Origin: Devosia sp. | GTDB lineage: Bacteria; Pseudomonadota; Alphaproteobacteria; Rhizobiales; Devosiaceae | Assembly (NCBI GenBank): GCA_016793415.1 | Contig: JAEUMC010000563.1 | Span: forward strand, 1-17,347 | Direction: 5' to 3' | Length of the DNA stretch: 17,347 nt | Shown here: in pieces, positions 1 to 7,569 of the stretch | Layout of the letters: every line of letters begins with the position of its first letter | Numbering within the stretch: the stretch's first letter is position 1 | The notes under the pieces: generated by a model | What the model was told of the DNA's origin: nothing | What the model saw: the letters and a program-made list of their open reading frames with translations, nothing else | The model's database searches: none | Made by a program: the position numbers and the translations under genes

Positions 1-1
1 G

Positions 2-394
2 CTCTCGGCGGTCGAAGAGTGCGTCGAACTGCCGGCCGAGGTCGCAACCCATTCGCGCGGCCGCAACTTCCTCGATATCCGCGGCAGCCTGGTGCCGTTC
101 CTGCGCCTGCGCGACCTGTTCAACACCCCCGGCGAGCCCGACAGCCACCAGAAGGTGGTGATCATCTCCTCGGGCGAGGGCCGGGCCGGTCTGGTGGTCG
201 ATCAGATCATCGGCAACAACCAGACCGTCATCAAACAGCTTTCGAAGCTCCACACCGACCTCGAGACCTTCTCGGGCGCCACCATTCTCGGCGACGGCAC
301 CGTGGCGCTGATCCTCGATACCTCGCGGCTTGTCTCCTATGGCCAGGCGCATGAGGAGAAGTATCGCACCACCGAGGGGAGGGCCGCGGCATGA
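2..394 (+). CDS. cheA: CheA histidine kinase, C-terminal P5 domain (5' truncated)
   Basis: The frame is open from the first base and encodes about 130 residues ending at TGA 392-394. It is the CheW-like P5 regulatory domain of CheA, which docks the kinase onto CheW and receptor tips. Visible family features are the beta-barrel segment VPFLRLRDLFN, the segment GLVVDQIIGNNQTVIKQL, and the near-terminal GDGTVALILDTSRLV, typical of the end of CheA. The kinase, dimerisation and phosphotransfer domains lie upstream of the window. Its stop codon overlaps the start of the next gene (ATGA at 391-394), so it is co-translated with cheW. A stand-alone CheW is less likely because the GDGTVALILD ending and the following short tail match CheA better, but the missing 5' part prevents proof. 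Confidence 0.88.
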   Translation, partial: LSAVEECVELPAEVATHSRGRNFLDIRGSLVPFLRLRDLFNTPGEPDSHQKVVIISSGEGRAGLVVDQIIGNNQTVIKQLSKLHTDLETFSGATILGDGTVALILDTSRLVSYGQAHEEKYRTTEGRAAA

Positions 395-888
395 CCGCCT
401 TCACCGAACCGATGCGGGCGCTGACGTTGCGGCTCGACGACGAACTGTTCGCCATCGAGGCGCAGAGCGTTCGCGAGATCCTCGACCTGGTGCCGGTCAC
501 CGAAGTGCCCAACGCCTCGCCCTTTGCCGCCGGCCTGATCAACGTGCGCGGCCGCGTCGTGCCGCTCACCGATCTCAAGGTCGCCTTCGGCATGCAGGGC
601 GCCGAGCCCGACCAGGACACCCGCATCGTCGTCATCGAAACCGAGATCGAGGGCGAGCCGAGCGTCGTCGGCATCCTTGCCGACAAGGTCTACGACGTCA
701 CCGATATCGAGCCCGCCGCCATCGAGGAGGCGCCGCGCGTCGGCATGCGCTGGCGCCCCGACTACGTGCGCGGCATCGGCAAGCGCCGGGGCGACTTCAT
801 CATCATCCCCGACATCCATCGCATCTTTGAACTCGAGGGCCGCAGAAGCGGCTCGCCCAACCCATCAGAAGAAAGGGCCGCATCGTGA
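391..888 (+). CDS. cheW: CheW coupling protein (first copy)
   Basis: The product is a 165-residue cytoplasmic adaptor that links CheA to receptor signalling tips. Residues about 8-150 form one CheW domain: [19 protein letters not shown] at the N-terminus, the hallmark [16 protein letters not shown], then [15 protein letters not shown] and [12 protein letters not shown] polar tail of about 15 residues follows, of no known function. The ATG at 391 overlaps the cheA stop, and the TGA at 886-888 overlaps the GTG start of the receptor gene, so three genes are translationally coupled. It differs strongly from the second CheW of the operon (4942-5394), so the two are not a recent duplication and may couple different receptors. 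The family assignment is secure. Confidence 0.95.
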   Translation: MTAFTEPMRALTLRLDDELFAIEAQSVREILDLVPVTEVPNASPFAAGLINVRGRVVPLTDLKVAFGMQGAEPDQDTRIVVIETEIEGEPSVVGILADKVYDVTDIEPAAIEEAPRVGMRWRPDYVRGIGKRRGDFIIIPDIHRIFELEGRRSGSPNPSEERAAS

Positions 889-2987
889 GGCTAACTATCA
901 AGGCGAAGCTGGCGGCAGTCTTTGGCGCCGTCATCGTCATGTCGGGCGTCAGTATGCTGATCGCCCTGCAGAATCTCGACAAGCTGAGCCAGTCGCTCGA
1001 TACCATCGTCAATGTCCGCGCCGCCAACACCATGTCGATGATGGAGGTGCAGACCCACCTCGAGTCGATCGGTTCGCGCCTGCGCGCCATGATCATCAGC
1101 GACGATGCGACCGAGATCGCCGACTACGTCACCAAGATCGGCGATGAGAGGGCCGAGATCGACAAGTACGTCGCCGAGCTCAACCAGAAGGTGGTCGACC
1201 CGCAGGTCCGCGACAGCCTCGACGAGTTCACCGCGCAGACCGATGCCTATGAGGTGCAGGCCCAGAAGGTGATGGAGCTCGCGGCGCTCAATACCGACAC
1301 CCGCGCCCTCGAGATCACCACTACCGAAGGCAGCGGCGCGCTTGGCACCCTGGAAGAGGCGATGACGGCGCTCGTCACGTCGCTCTCCAACCGCGTCAGC
1401 GCCGGCGACCTCTCCGCCTTTCCGGCCTTCAAGGCGGCGTCGGAGGCTTTCATGACCATCACCGATGCGTTCCGCCAGCAGCGCAACGTGCTGCTCGCCT
1501 CCTCGCTGCCGGCCAAGCAGGACGAATGGTACGCCGACTACAAGGCCGGGGTCGAAAGTCTCGCCCAGCTGTTCCCCACGCTCGAGCGCACTATTCCCGC
1601 CACCGAAGCCGGGCTGCTGGACAGCGCCAGCACCGCCTATGACGCGCTCGTCGTCGCCATGGACAAGGCAGTCGAAGTGTCGATCCAGCGCGGCGACTAC
1701 AACGCGCTGATGGCCGCCAACGAGGCCGCCGAACTGCGCCGCACCGCCAACGCGACGATCGACGCCATGATCGAGCGCAACAAGGAGGTGCTGAACGCCG
1801 CCGACGACGAGGCCAAGCAGCTCTATGAGAGTTCGATGCTGCTGCTCCTCGGCCTGCTGGTCGGCTCGGCCGTCATCGCCATCCTTGCCGCGCTCTGGAT
1901 CATCCTGTCGATCTCCAGGTCGCTCGGCGCCGCACTCGGCCTCGCCAATGCCGTTGCCGGCGGCGATCTCAGCGCCGAGGCCAAGGTCAGGTCGAACGAC
2001 GAGATCAAGGACGTCATCGACGCGCTCAACCTGATGACGCAAAAGCTCCGTGAAGTGGTCAGCGAAGTGACTGCCGCTGCCCGCAACGTCGCCTCCGGCT
2101 CGCAGGAACTGTCGGCCACGGCCGAGCAGCTGAGCCAGGGCGCTACCGAGCAGGCCTCCTCGACCGAAGAGGCGTCCGCCTCGATGGAAGAGATGGCCTC
2201 GACCATCAAGCAGTCGGCCGACAACGCCCAGCAGACCGAGAAGATCGCCCGTCAGTCGGCGGCCGACGCCAATGCTTCGGGTGAAGCCGTGGGCAACGCG
2301 GTGAACGCCATGCAGACGATCGCCGAAAAGATCATGGTGGTGCAGGAGATCGCCCGCCAGACCGACCTGCTCGCGCTGAACGCCGCAGTGGAAGCCGCGC
2401 GTGCCGGCGAACACGGCCGCGGCTTTGCCGTGGTGGCCTCGGAGGTCAGGAAGCTCGCCGAACGCAGCCAGGCTGCCGCCGCCGAGATTTCCACCCTCTC
2501 GGTCGACACCGTCAAGGCGGCGCGCTCGGCCGGCGACATGCTGAGCAAGCTCGTGCCCGATATCCGGCGCACTGCCGAACTGGTGGAAGAGATTTCCGCC
2601 GGGTCGCGCGAACAGAACGCCGGTGCGGCGCAGATCAACACTGCCATCCAGCAACTCGACAAGGTCACCCAGCAGAACACCTCGGCGGCCGAAGAGATGT
2701 CGGCCACCTCCGAGGAGCTGGCCAGTCAGGCCGAGCAGCTGCAGAGCGCCATCAGCTACTTCCGCATCGATCAGGGCGTGCAGGCACGCGTCGAAGTCGC
2801 GGCCAACGACCGCGCCCCGCAGCGCGCCCGTCGCACTGCCCAGCTGCAGGAAGAAATCCTCAGCAAGGCGCCGCATCTCAGCCGCAAGAAGACGCCGGCC
2901 CGTGCCACGGGCGGCGGTTTCGATCTCGAGCTCGACGAGATCGGCGACGATCTCGACAGCGAGTTCACCCGCCGCGGCGCCGCCTGA
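885..2987 (+). CDS. Methyl-accepting chemotaxis protein with large periplasmic sensor
   Basis: This is a 700-residue transmembrane chemoreceptor. TM1 is at about residues 8-29 and TM2 at about 318-341, leaving a helical periplasmic domain of about 285 residues. That is larger than a simple four-helix bundle and compatible with a helical bimodular (HBM-like) sensor; the ligand is unknown. One HAMP domain follows (about 342-395, with [15 protein letters not shown]), then the signalling domain (about 400-640). Its tip begins near E488 ([22 protein letters not shown]) and contacts CheA and CheW. The protein ends in an acidic tail finishing [12 protein letters not shown], shared with the next receptor. 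The start is GTG at 885, overlapping the cheW stop as GTGA, with GAAAGGG at 871-877 as ribosome binding site. MRLTIKAKL also matches the N-terminus of the paralogue. Confidence 0.95.
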   Translation: MRLTIKAKLAAVFGAVIVMSGVSMLIALQNLDKLSQSLDTIVNVRAANTMSMMEVQTHLESIGSRLRAMIISDDATEIADYVTKIGDERAEIDKYVAELNQKVVDPQVRDSLDEFTAQTDAYEVQAQKVMELAALNTDTRALEITTTEGSGALGTLEEAMTALVTSLSNRVSAGDLSAFPAFKAASEAFMTITDAFRQQRNVLLASSLPAKQDEWYADYKAGVESLAQLFPTLERTIPATEAGLLDSASTAYDALVVAMDKAVEVSIQRGDYNALMAANEAAELRRTANATIDAMIERNKEVLNAADDEAKQLYESSMLLLLGLLVGSAVIAILAALWIILSISRSLGAALGLANAVAGGDLSAEAKVRSNDEIKDVIDALNLMTQKLREVVSEVTAAARNVASGSQELSATAEQLSQGATEQASSTEEASASMEEMASTIKQSADNAQQTEKIARQSAADANASGEAVGNAVNAMQTIAEKIMVVQEIARQTDLLALNAAVEAARAGEHGRGFAVVASEVRKLAERSQAAAAEISTLSVDTVKAARSAGDMLSKLVPDIRRTAELVEEISAGSREQNAGAAQINTAIQQLDKVTQQNTSAAEEMSATSEELASQAEQLQSAISYFRIDQGVQARVEVAANDRAPQRARRTAQLQEEILSKAPHLSRKKTPARATGGGFDLELDEIGDDLDSEFTRRGAA

Positions 2988-3004
2988 CAGCCACACCGAT
3001 CAGC

Positions 3005-3028
3005 GCCGGGGCGACCGTTCGCCCCGGC
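3005..3028 (+). terminator. Perfect stem-loop between the two receptor genes
   Basis: A perfect 10-bp inverted repeat (GCCGGGGCGA at 3005-3014 and TCGCCCCGGC at 3019-3028) encloses a 4-nt loop, 18 bases after the stop of the first receptor gene. No T-run follows, so it is not a canonical intrinsic terminator. It may be a processing or RNA-stability structure, or a partial attenuator lowering expression of the downstream genes. The next gene keeps its own ribosome binding site 68 bases further on. Confidence 0.5.
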
Positions 3029-3109
3029 CCAATCGCCGACGCCGATTTGAGTACCGAGTTTTGGGCAGAGGACTGTGGGAAGCGGTCCGTGGGCTAGGGG
3101 GCCACGCCA

Positions 3110-4930
3110 ATGAGATTGACCATCAAGACCAAGCTGATCGCGGCGTTCGCCACGGTCATCGTGTTGAGCGCCATCAGCATGGCTGTGGCGCTGCTGAACC
3201 TGGGCGCGCTCAACACCTCGTTCAGCGCTGCCATGGAAGGCAACGTCAAGCGCATCCAGCTGGCCGCCGATCTCGAGGCTTCGACCCTCAAGGTGGCGCG
3301 CGACGAGAAGAACCTGATCCTCGCCCAGGATGCCGCGGCCCTCAATGTGCTCGTCACCCAGATGGACGACGAAATCGACCTGATTCACAGCGATGCCAAG
3401 ACCCTGCTCGACTTGTCGAGCGCCCAGGGTAAGCCGCTGGTCGAGAACTTCGTCACCCACTACGACAACTACCTGGTCCAGCATGCCGAGGTTCGTCGCC
3501 TTGCCATGCTCAATCTCGATGCCGATGCTTTCGCGCTCGCCTCCGGCAAGGCCGCCGAAGTGCGCGCCGCCTCGGTCACCGAACTCGACGAGATCGTCGC
3601 CCTCAACAATGCCCAGCTCACCGAAGCCATTGACGCGGCGGAGAACCTCTACGGCACGTCGTCGCTGCTGCTGACGGCGCTGCTGATCGGCTCGACCATC
3701 ATCGCCGTCAGTGCTGCGACCTTCATCATCGTCGGCATCAGCCGGGGCCTCGGCAAGATCAAGCAGGTGGTGAGCGCCGTCGCCATCGGCGATCTCGACC
3801 AGAACATCGAGATCAAGTCCAATGACGAGATCAAGGACCTCGTTGATACCGTCAACGTCATGACCGCCAACCTGCGCAGCACCGCGGCGGTTGCCGATCG
3901 CGTTGCCGACGGCGATCTGACCGTCGAGCCGCAGCCGCTCTCCGATCGCGACACGCTCGGCCTGGCGCTGCAGCGCATGGTGGAAAAGCTCCGCGACGTC
4001 ATCGCTGAAGCCATCTCATCGGCCAACAACGTCTCGGCCGGTTCGCAGGAACTGTCGGCGACCGCCGAGCAACTGAGCCAGGGCGCCACCGAGCAGGCAT
4101 CCTCCACCGAAGAGGCATCGGCCTCGATGGAAGAGATGGCCGCGACCATCAAGCAGTCGGCGGACAACGCGCTGCAGACCGAGAAGATCGCCCGTCAGTC
4201 TGCTGCCGACGCCATCGCCTCGGGCACTGCGGTCAACGACGCCGTCACCGCCATGCAGACCATCGCTCAGAAGATCATGGTGGTGCAGGAAATCGCCCGC
4301 CAGACCGACCTCCTGGCGCTCAACGCCGCGGTGGAAGCGGCGCGGGCCGGCGAACATGGCCGCGGCTTTGCGGTGGTCGCCTCGGAAGTGAGAAAACTCG
4401 CGGAACGCAGCCAGGCTGCTGCGGCGGAGATTTCCACGCTCTCCGACACCACGGTGAAAACCGCCCAGTCGGCCGGCGACATGCTGACCCGCCTGGTGCC
4501 CGATATCCAGCGCACCGCCGAGCTGGTGGAAGAGATCACCGCCGGCGCGCGGGAGCAGAATGCCGGTGCCAGCCAGATCAACACCGCCATCCAGCAGCTC
4601 GACAAGGTGACCCAGCAGAACACCTCTGCTGCTGAGGAAATGTCGGCCACCTCGGAGGAACTGGCGAGCCAGGCCGAACAGCTGCAGAACGCCATCAGCT
4701 ATTTCCGCATCGAGGCGACCCGCGAGGTCGCCGCTGAAGCGCCCAGGAAGCAGCCGGCGACCAGGCGCAGCAGTACGGCTATCCGCGCGGAACTGATGGC
4801 CAAGGCGCCGCACCTGTCGCCGCGCGCTCGCCCTGCCGGCAAGCTCAACGGCAATGGCGGCTTCGACCTCGACATCGATGATGCCGGCGACGAACTCGAC
4901 AGCGAGTTCAGCCGCCGCGGCGCAGCCTGA
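3110..4930 (+). CDS. Methyl-accepting chemotaxis protein with 4HB-size sensor and tandem HAMP
   Basis: The product is a 606-residue transmembrane chemoreceptor. TM1 spans about residues 8-30 and TM2 about 186-207, so the periplasmic domain is about 155 residues, the usual size of a four-helix bundle (4HB_MCP). A HAMP domain (about 209-262, with [15 protein letters not shown]) is followed by a second HAMP-like stretch (about 263-305, [20 protein letters not shown]) before the signalling domain (about 306-535). The tip is the same [19 protein letters not shown] as in the preceding receptor, and the tail ends [12 protein letters not shown]. The ATG at 3110 is preceded by AGGGGG at 3096-3101. The gap before it contains a stem-loop. 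The cytoplasmic half is a close paralogue of the upstream receptor while the sensor half is not. The ligand is unknown. Confidence 0.95.
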   Translation: MRLTIKTKLIAAFATVIVLSAISMAVALLNLGALNTSFSAAMEGNVKRIQLAADLEASTLKVARDEKNLILAQDAAALNVLVTQMDDEIDLIHSDAKTLLDLSSAQGKPLVENFVTHYDNYLVQHAEVRRLAMLNLDADAFALASGKAAEVRAASVTELDEIVALNNAQLTEAIDAAENLYGTSSLLLTALLIGSTIIAVSAATFIIVGISRGLGKIKQVVSAVAIGDLDQNIEIKSNDEIKDLVDTVNVMTANLRSTAAVADRVADGDLTVEPQPLSDRDTLGLALQRMVEKLRDVIAEAISSANNVSAGSQELSATAEQLSQGATEQASSTEEASASMEEMAATIKQSADNALQTEKIARQSAADAIASGTAVNDAVTAMQTIAQKIMVVQEIARQTDLLALNAAVEAARAGEHGRGFAVVASEVRKLAERSQAAAAEISTLSDTTVKTAQSAGDMLTRLVPDIQRTAELVEEITAGAREQNAGASQINTAIQQLDKVTQQNTSAAEEMSATSEELASQAEQLQNAISYFRIEATREVAAEAPRKQPATRRSSTAIRAELMAKAPHLSPRARPAGKLNGNGGFDLDIDDAGDELDSEFSRRGAA

Positions 4931-4941
4931 GGAGAGTCACG

Positions 4942-5394
4942 ATGGCCGAAAAGCCCCAATACGTGACGCTGGGGGTCAACGGCGAACTGTTCGCCGCCCC
5001 GGTGGACAAGGTGCAGGAGATCCTCGAGATGCGCCCGGTGGCGCGGCTGCCGCAGGCCCCGTTCAACCTGCTCGGCATGACCGATGTGCGCGGGCAAGGC
5101 ATCCCGGTGCTCGATCTGCGCCTGACCCTCGGCCTGCCCGAAGCCGACGACACCGAGAACACCCGCATCGTGGTACTCAACGTCGGCGGCGCGCATGGTC
5201 CGATGACTGTGGGGCTGCGCACCGACCGGGTGTTCGAAGTGACCGTGCTCGACGCCGATCAGCTCGAGCCGCCGCCGGCCATTTCCGGCAACTGGCGCGA
5301 CCATGCTGTCGCCGGCATCGGCCGCCGCAACGGCAGCTTCGTCACCGTGCTTGATCTCGATCGCCTGCTCGGCAGCGTGGCTGAGGCGGCGTGA
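4942..5394 (+). CDS. cheW: CheW coupling protein (second copy)
   Basis: This is a 150-residue single CheW domain protein, the usual family length, that bridges receptors and CheA in the cytoplasm. Visible features are VTLGVNGELFAAPVDKVQEIL at the start, the hallmark GMTDVRGQGIPVLDLR, then NTRIVVLNV and VGLRTDRVFEV. It has no extra C-terminal tail, unlike the first CheW. The ATG follows the preceding receptor stop by 11 bases, with GGAGAG at 4931-4936 as ribosome binding site. It is followed by a repeat-rich 162-bp gap before cheR. It may be specialised for the adjacent receptor, or it may dilute the other CheW in the array; the sequence cannot separate these. Confidence 0.95.
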   Translation: MAEKPQYVTLGVNGELFAAPVDKVQEILEMRPVARLPQAPFNLLGMTDVRGQGIPVLDLRLTLGLPEADDTENTRIVVLNVGGAHGPMTVGLRTDRVFEVTVLDADQLEPPPAISGNWRDHAVAGIGRRNGSFVTVLDLDRLLGSVAEAA

Positions 5395-5403
5395 TGCACT
5401 TGG

Positions 5404-5522
5404 CCACCCCCCTCCCAACCTCCCCCACAAGGGGGGAGGTGCCCGCCGGTGCGTTGGGCACGACCGCGCCACACACTCGCCTCTTCACCTCCCCCTTGAT
5501 GGGGGAGGCCGGGAGGGGGTGG
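5404..5522. repeat. Composite inverted repeat with two G/C hairpins
   Basis: The cheW-cheR gap is largely one structured element. The outer ends are near-inverted (CCACCCCCCTCCC at 5404-5416 against GGGAGGGGGTGG at 5511-5522, one C longer on the left). Inside are two hairpins: a 9-bp stem 5418-5426/5432-5440 and an 8-bp stem 5488-5495/5501-5508. A further pair GTGCCC 5439-5444/GGGCAC 5456-5461 lies between them. The layout resembles a REP-doublet or small MITE-like repeat. In the transcript it could insulate cheR-cheB levels from the upstream receptor genes. No T-run makes it a clear terminator. Confidence 0.7.
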
Positions 5523-5556
5523 GGCGGCTCGCGCCGAAACTCTTCGAGGGCACGCA

Positions 5557-6426
5557 ATGCCTAGCCTCGCCCTCAAGATCCAGCCCGATGACGCCGACGA
5601 TCACCTCAGCACGCTCGATTTCGGCCGCATCGCCAAGCTCATCGAGGGCGAGGCCGGTATCAAGCTGCCGCCGGGCAAGCGCCTGATGGTCGAGGGCCGG
5701 TTGCGCAAGCGCATGCGGGCGCTCGGCCAGCCCGACTTCGCCAGTTACTGCAACTTCCTGTTCAAGCAGGATGGGCTGGAGCGCGAGCTCACCCACCTGA
5801 TCAACGCCGTCACCACCAACAAGACCGACTTCTTCCGCGAGGCCGAACACTTCGATTTCCTCGTCGCCGAGATGGTGCCGGCGCTGCTCAAGGTGCGCGA
5901 GCGCAACCCGTTGCTCAAGGTGTGGAGCGCTGCCAGTTCGACCGGCGCTGAGGCCTATACCCTCGCCATGGTGCTCGATGATCTCCAGGGGCAGCGTAAC
6001 GACTTCCGCTTCGCCATCCTCGGCACCGATATTTCTACCGCGGTGCTGGCGCAGGGGCGACGCGCCGTCTATCCGGCCGAGATGATTGCACCGGTGCCGC
6101 CGGACCTGCAGGCGCGCTACGTCATGCATGCCCGCCGGCCCGGCGCCCGTCGCGAAGTGCGCATGGTGCCCGAACTGCGCCGCCTGGTACGCTTCACCCA
6201 TCTCAACCTGATGGACCAGGCCTATCCGTTCGATCGGGACGTCGACGTGATCTTCCTGCGCAACGTGCTGATCTACTTCGAAAAGGCTGACCAGGATGCG
6301 GTGGTTGCCCGCCTCGTCGATCACCTTCGTCCTGGCGGCTACATCGTGCTCGGCCATTCCGAGTCGATGATCGGCACCTCGCTCGCCGTACGGCAGGTTG
6401 CCCCTGCCGTCTTCCAGAAGCTCTGA
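5557..6426 (+). CDS. cheR: CheR chemoreceptor glutamate methyltransferase
   Basis: CheR uses S-adenosylmethionine to methylate glutamates on receptor cytoplasmic helices, the slow adaptation step. The 289 residues match the family length. The N-terminal all-helical domain is at about 18-90, ending near NAVTTNKTDFFRE. The Rossmann-like methyltransferase domain carries WSAASSTGAEAY at 123-134 (SAM-binding motif), then GTDIS, FLRNVLIYFEK and a final LGHSES. The SAM motif departs from the common STGEEPYS form, with alanines at 131 and 133. The ATG at 5557 has GAGGG at 5546-5550 before it. CheB follows after 9 bases, the classic cheR-cheB pairing. No pentapeptide-binding insertion is obvious by eye, so how it docks on the receptors is unclear. 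Confidence 0.96.
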   Translation: MPSLALKIQPDDADDHLSTLDFGRIAKLIEGEAGIKLPPGKRLMVEGRLRKRMRALGQPDFASYCNFLFKQDGLERELTHLINAVTTNKTDFFREAEHFDFLVAEMVPALLKVRERNPLLKVWSAASSTGAEAYTLAMVLDDLQGQRNDFRFAILGTDISTAVLAQGRRAVYPAEMIAPVPPDLQARYVMHARRPGARREVRMVPELRRLVRFTHLNLMDQAYPFDRDVDVIFLRNVLIYFEKADQDAVVARLVDHLRPGGYIVLGHSESMIGTSLAVRQVAPAVFQKL

Positions 6427-6435
6427 GGTTTCTCG

Positions 6436-7569
6436 ATGTCCGTCTCCGAAACCGACCGCAAGATCCGTGTGCTGATCGTCGATGACTCCGCTGCGGTGCG
6501 CACCACGCTGTCGGACATCATCGCGTCCGACCCAGGGCTCGAGGTGATGGCGACGGCGGCTGACCCCTATATCGCGGTGGAACGCATCCGTGCCGAAGTG
6601 CCTGATGTGATCTTCCTCGACATCGAGCTGCCGCGCATGGACGGCATCACCTTCCTCAGGAAGCTGATGTCACAGCGGCCGATCCCGGTGGTGATCTGCT
6701 CGTCGCACGCCAGCGAGGGCAGCGACACGCTAATCGAGGCGCTGGAGGCCGGCGCCGTCGACGTGGTGTCCAAGCCGCGCGTCGACACCGCGCAGTTCCT
6801 CAACGATTCCCGCGTCCGCATCTGCGAGGCGGCCCGCTCCGCCGCTCATGCGCGATTGAAGGGCCGCGTCCGCCCGCCAGCCCCGCAACTCGCGGTCGAA
6901 AAGAAGCTCACCGCCGATGCGGTGATCCCGCAGCGCTCGGCGACGCGGGCCGCTTCCGCGGCTGCGTCAATGCCGACCACGGCGCCGATCATCTGCATCG
7001 GCGCCTCCACCGGCGGCACCGAAGCGCTGCGCGATGTGCTCGAGGCCCTGCCGGCCACCACCCCGGGTATCGTCATCGTCCAGCACATGCCCGAGCGTTT
7101 CACCGCGGCCTTCGCCCGCCGCCTCAATGGCCTGTGCCAGATGGAGGTGAAGGAAGCCGAGGATGGCGACGTGGTCGAGGCCGGCCGCGTGCTGATCGCC
7201 CCGGGCAACCACCACATGGCGCTGCAGCGTTCGGGCTCGCGCTACACGGTGAGCATCGTCGATGGTCCGCACGTGTCGCGCCATCGCCCCTCGGTCGACG
7301 TGCTGTTCCGCTCCGCCGCCTATGCCGCCGGCAAGAACGCGCTCGGCATCATCCTGACCGGCATGGGTGACGATGGCGCCCGCGGTCTGCTCGAGATGAA
7401 ACAGGCCGGCGCCACGACGCTCGCCCAGGACGAGGAAAGTTCCATCGTCTTCGGCATGCCCAAGGAAGCCATCGCGCTCGGCGCCGCCGACAAGGTGGTC
7501 TCGCTCCGCCGCGTCGCCACCGAAATCACCACCTACGCCGCCCGTGCCCCGCAAAAGGACACCGCATGA
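6436..7569 (+). CDS. cheB: CheB receptor methylesterase/glutamine deamidase
   Basis: CheB removes methyl groups from receptors, and may deamidate glutamines, when phosphorylated by CheA. The 377 residues form a receiver domain (about 10-130: acidic pair D16-D17, phospho-acceptor D62 in [11 protein letters not shown], and the VSKPR lysine segment), a linker of about 50 residues, and a methylesterase domain (about 183-370). The expected catalytic triad is present: S191 in [10 protein letters not shown]217 in QHMPERF and D313 in GMGDDGARG. It is therefore predicted active. The ATG at 6436 uses GAGG overlapping the cheR stop as ribosome binding site. Its TGA overlaps the start of the next gene as ATGA at 7566-7569, tying the 610-residue protein to the adaptation enzymes. 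Confidence 0.97.
   Translation: MSVSETDRKIRVLIVDDSAAVRTTLSDIIASDPGLEVMATAADPYIAVERIRAEVPDVIFLDIELPRMDGITFLRKLMSQRPIPVVICSSHASEGSDTLIEALEAGAVDVVSKPRVDTAQFLNDSRVRICEAARSAAHARLKGRVRPPAPQLAVEKKLTADAVIPQRSATRAASAAASMPTTAPIICIGASTGGTEALRDVLEALPATTPGIVIVQHMPERFTAAFARRLNGLCQMEVKEAEDGDVVEAGRVLIAPGNHHMALQRSGSRYTVSIVDGPHVSRHRPSVDVLFRSAAYAAGKNALGIILTGMGDDGARGLLEMKQAGATTLAQDEESSIVFGMPKEAIALGAADKVVSLRRVATEITTYAARAPQKDTA

Noticed and set aside
891..2996. Minus-strand open frame of 701 codons opposite the first receptor
   Set aside because: The + strand frame encodes an unmistakable chemoreceptor. The antisense frame arises from high-GC codon bias, giving a Gly/Leu/Val/Arg/His-rich sequence without recognisable domains.
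5395..5556. CRISPR-like array from repeated CCTCCCCC units
   Set aside because: The units are inverted rather than direct, not evenly spaced, and there are no spacers.
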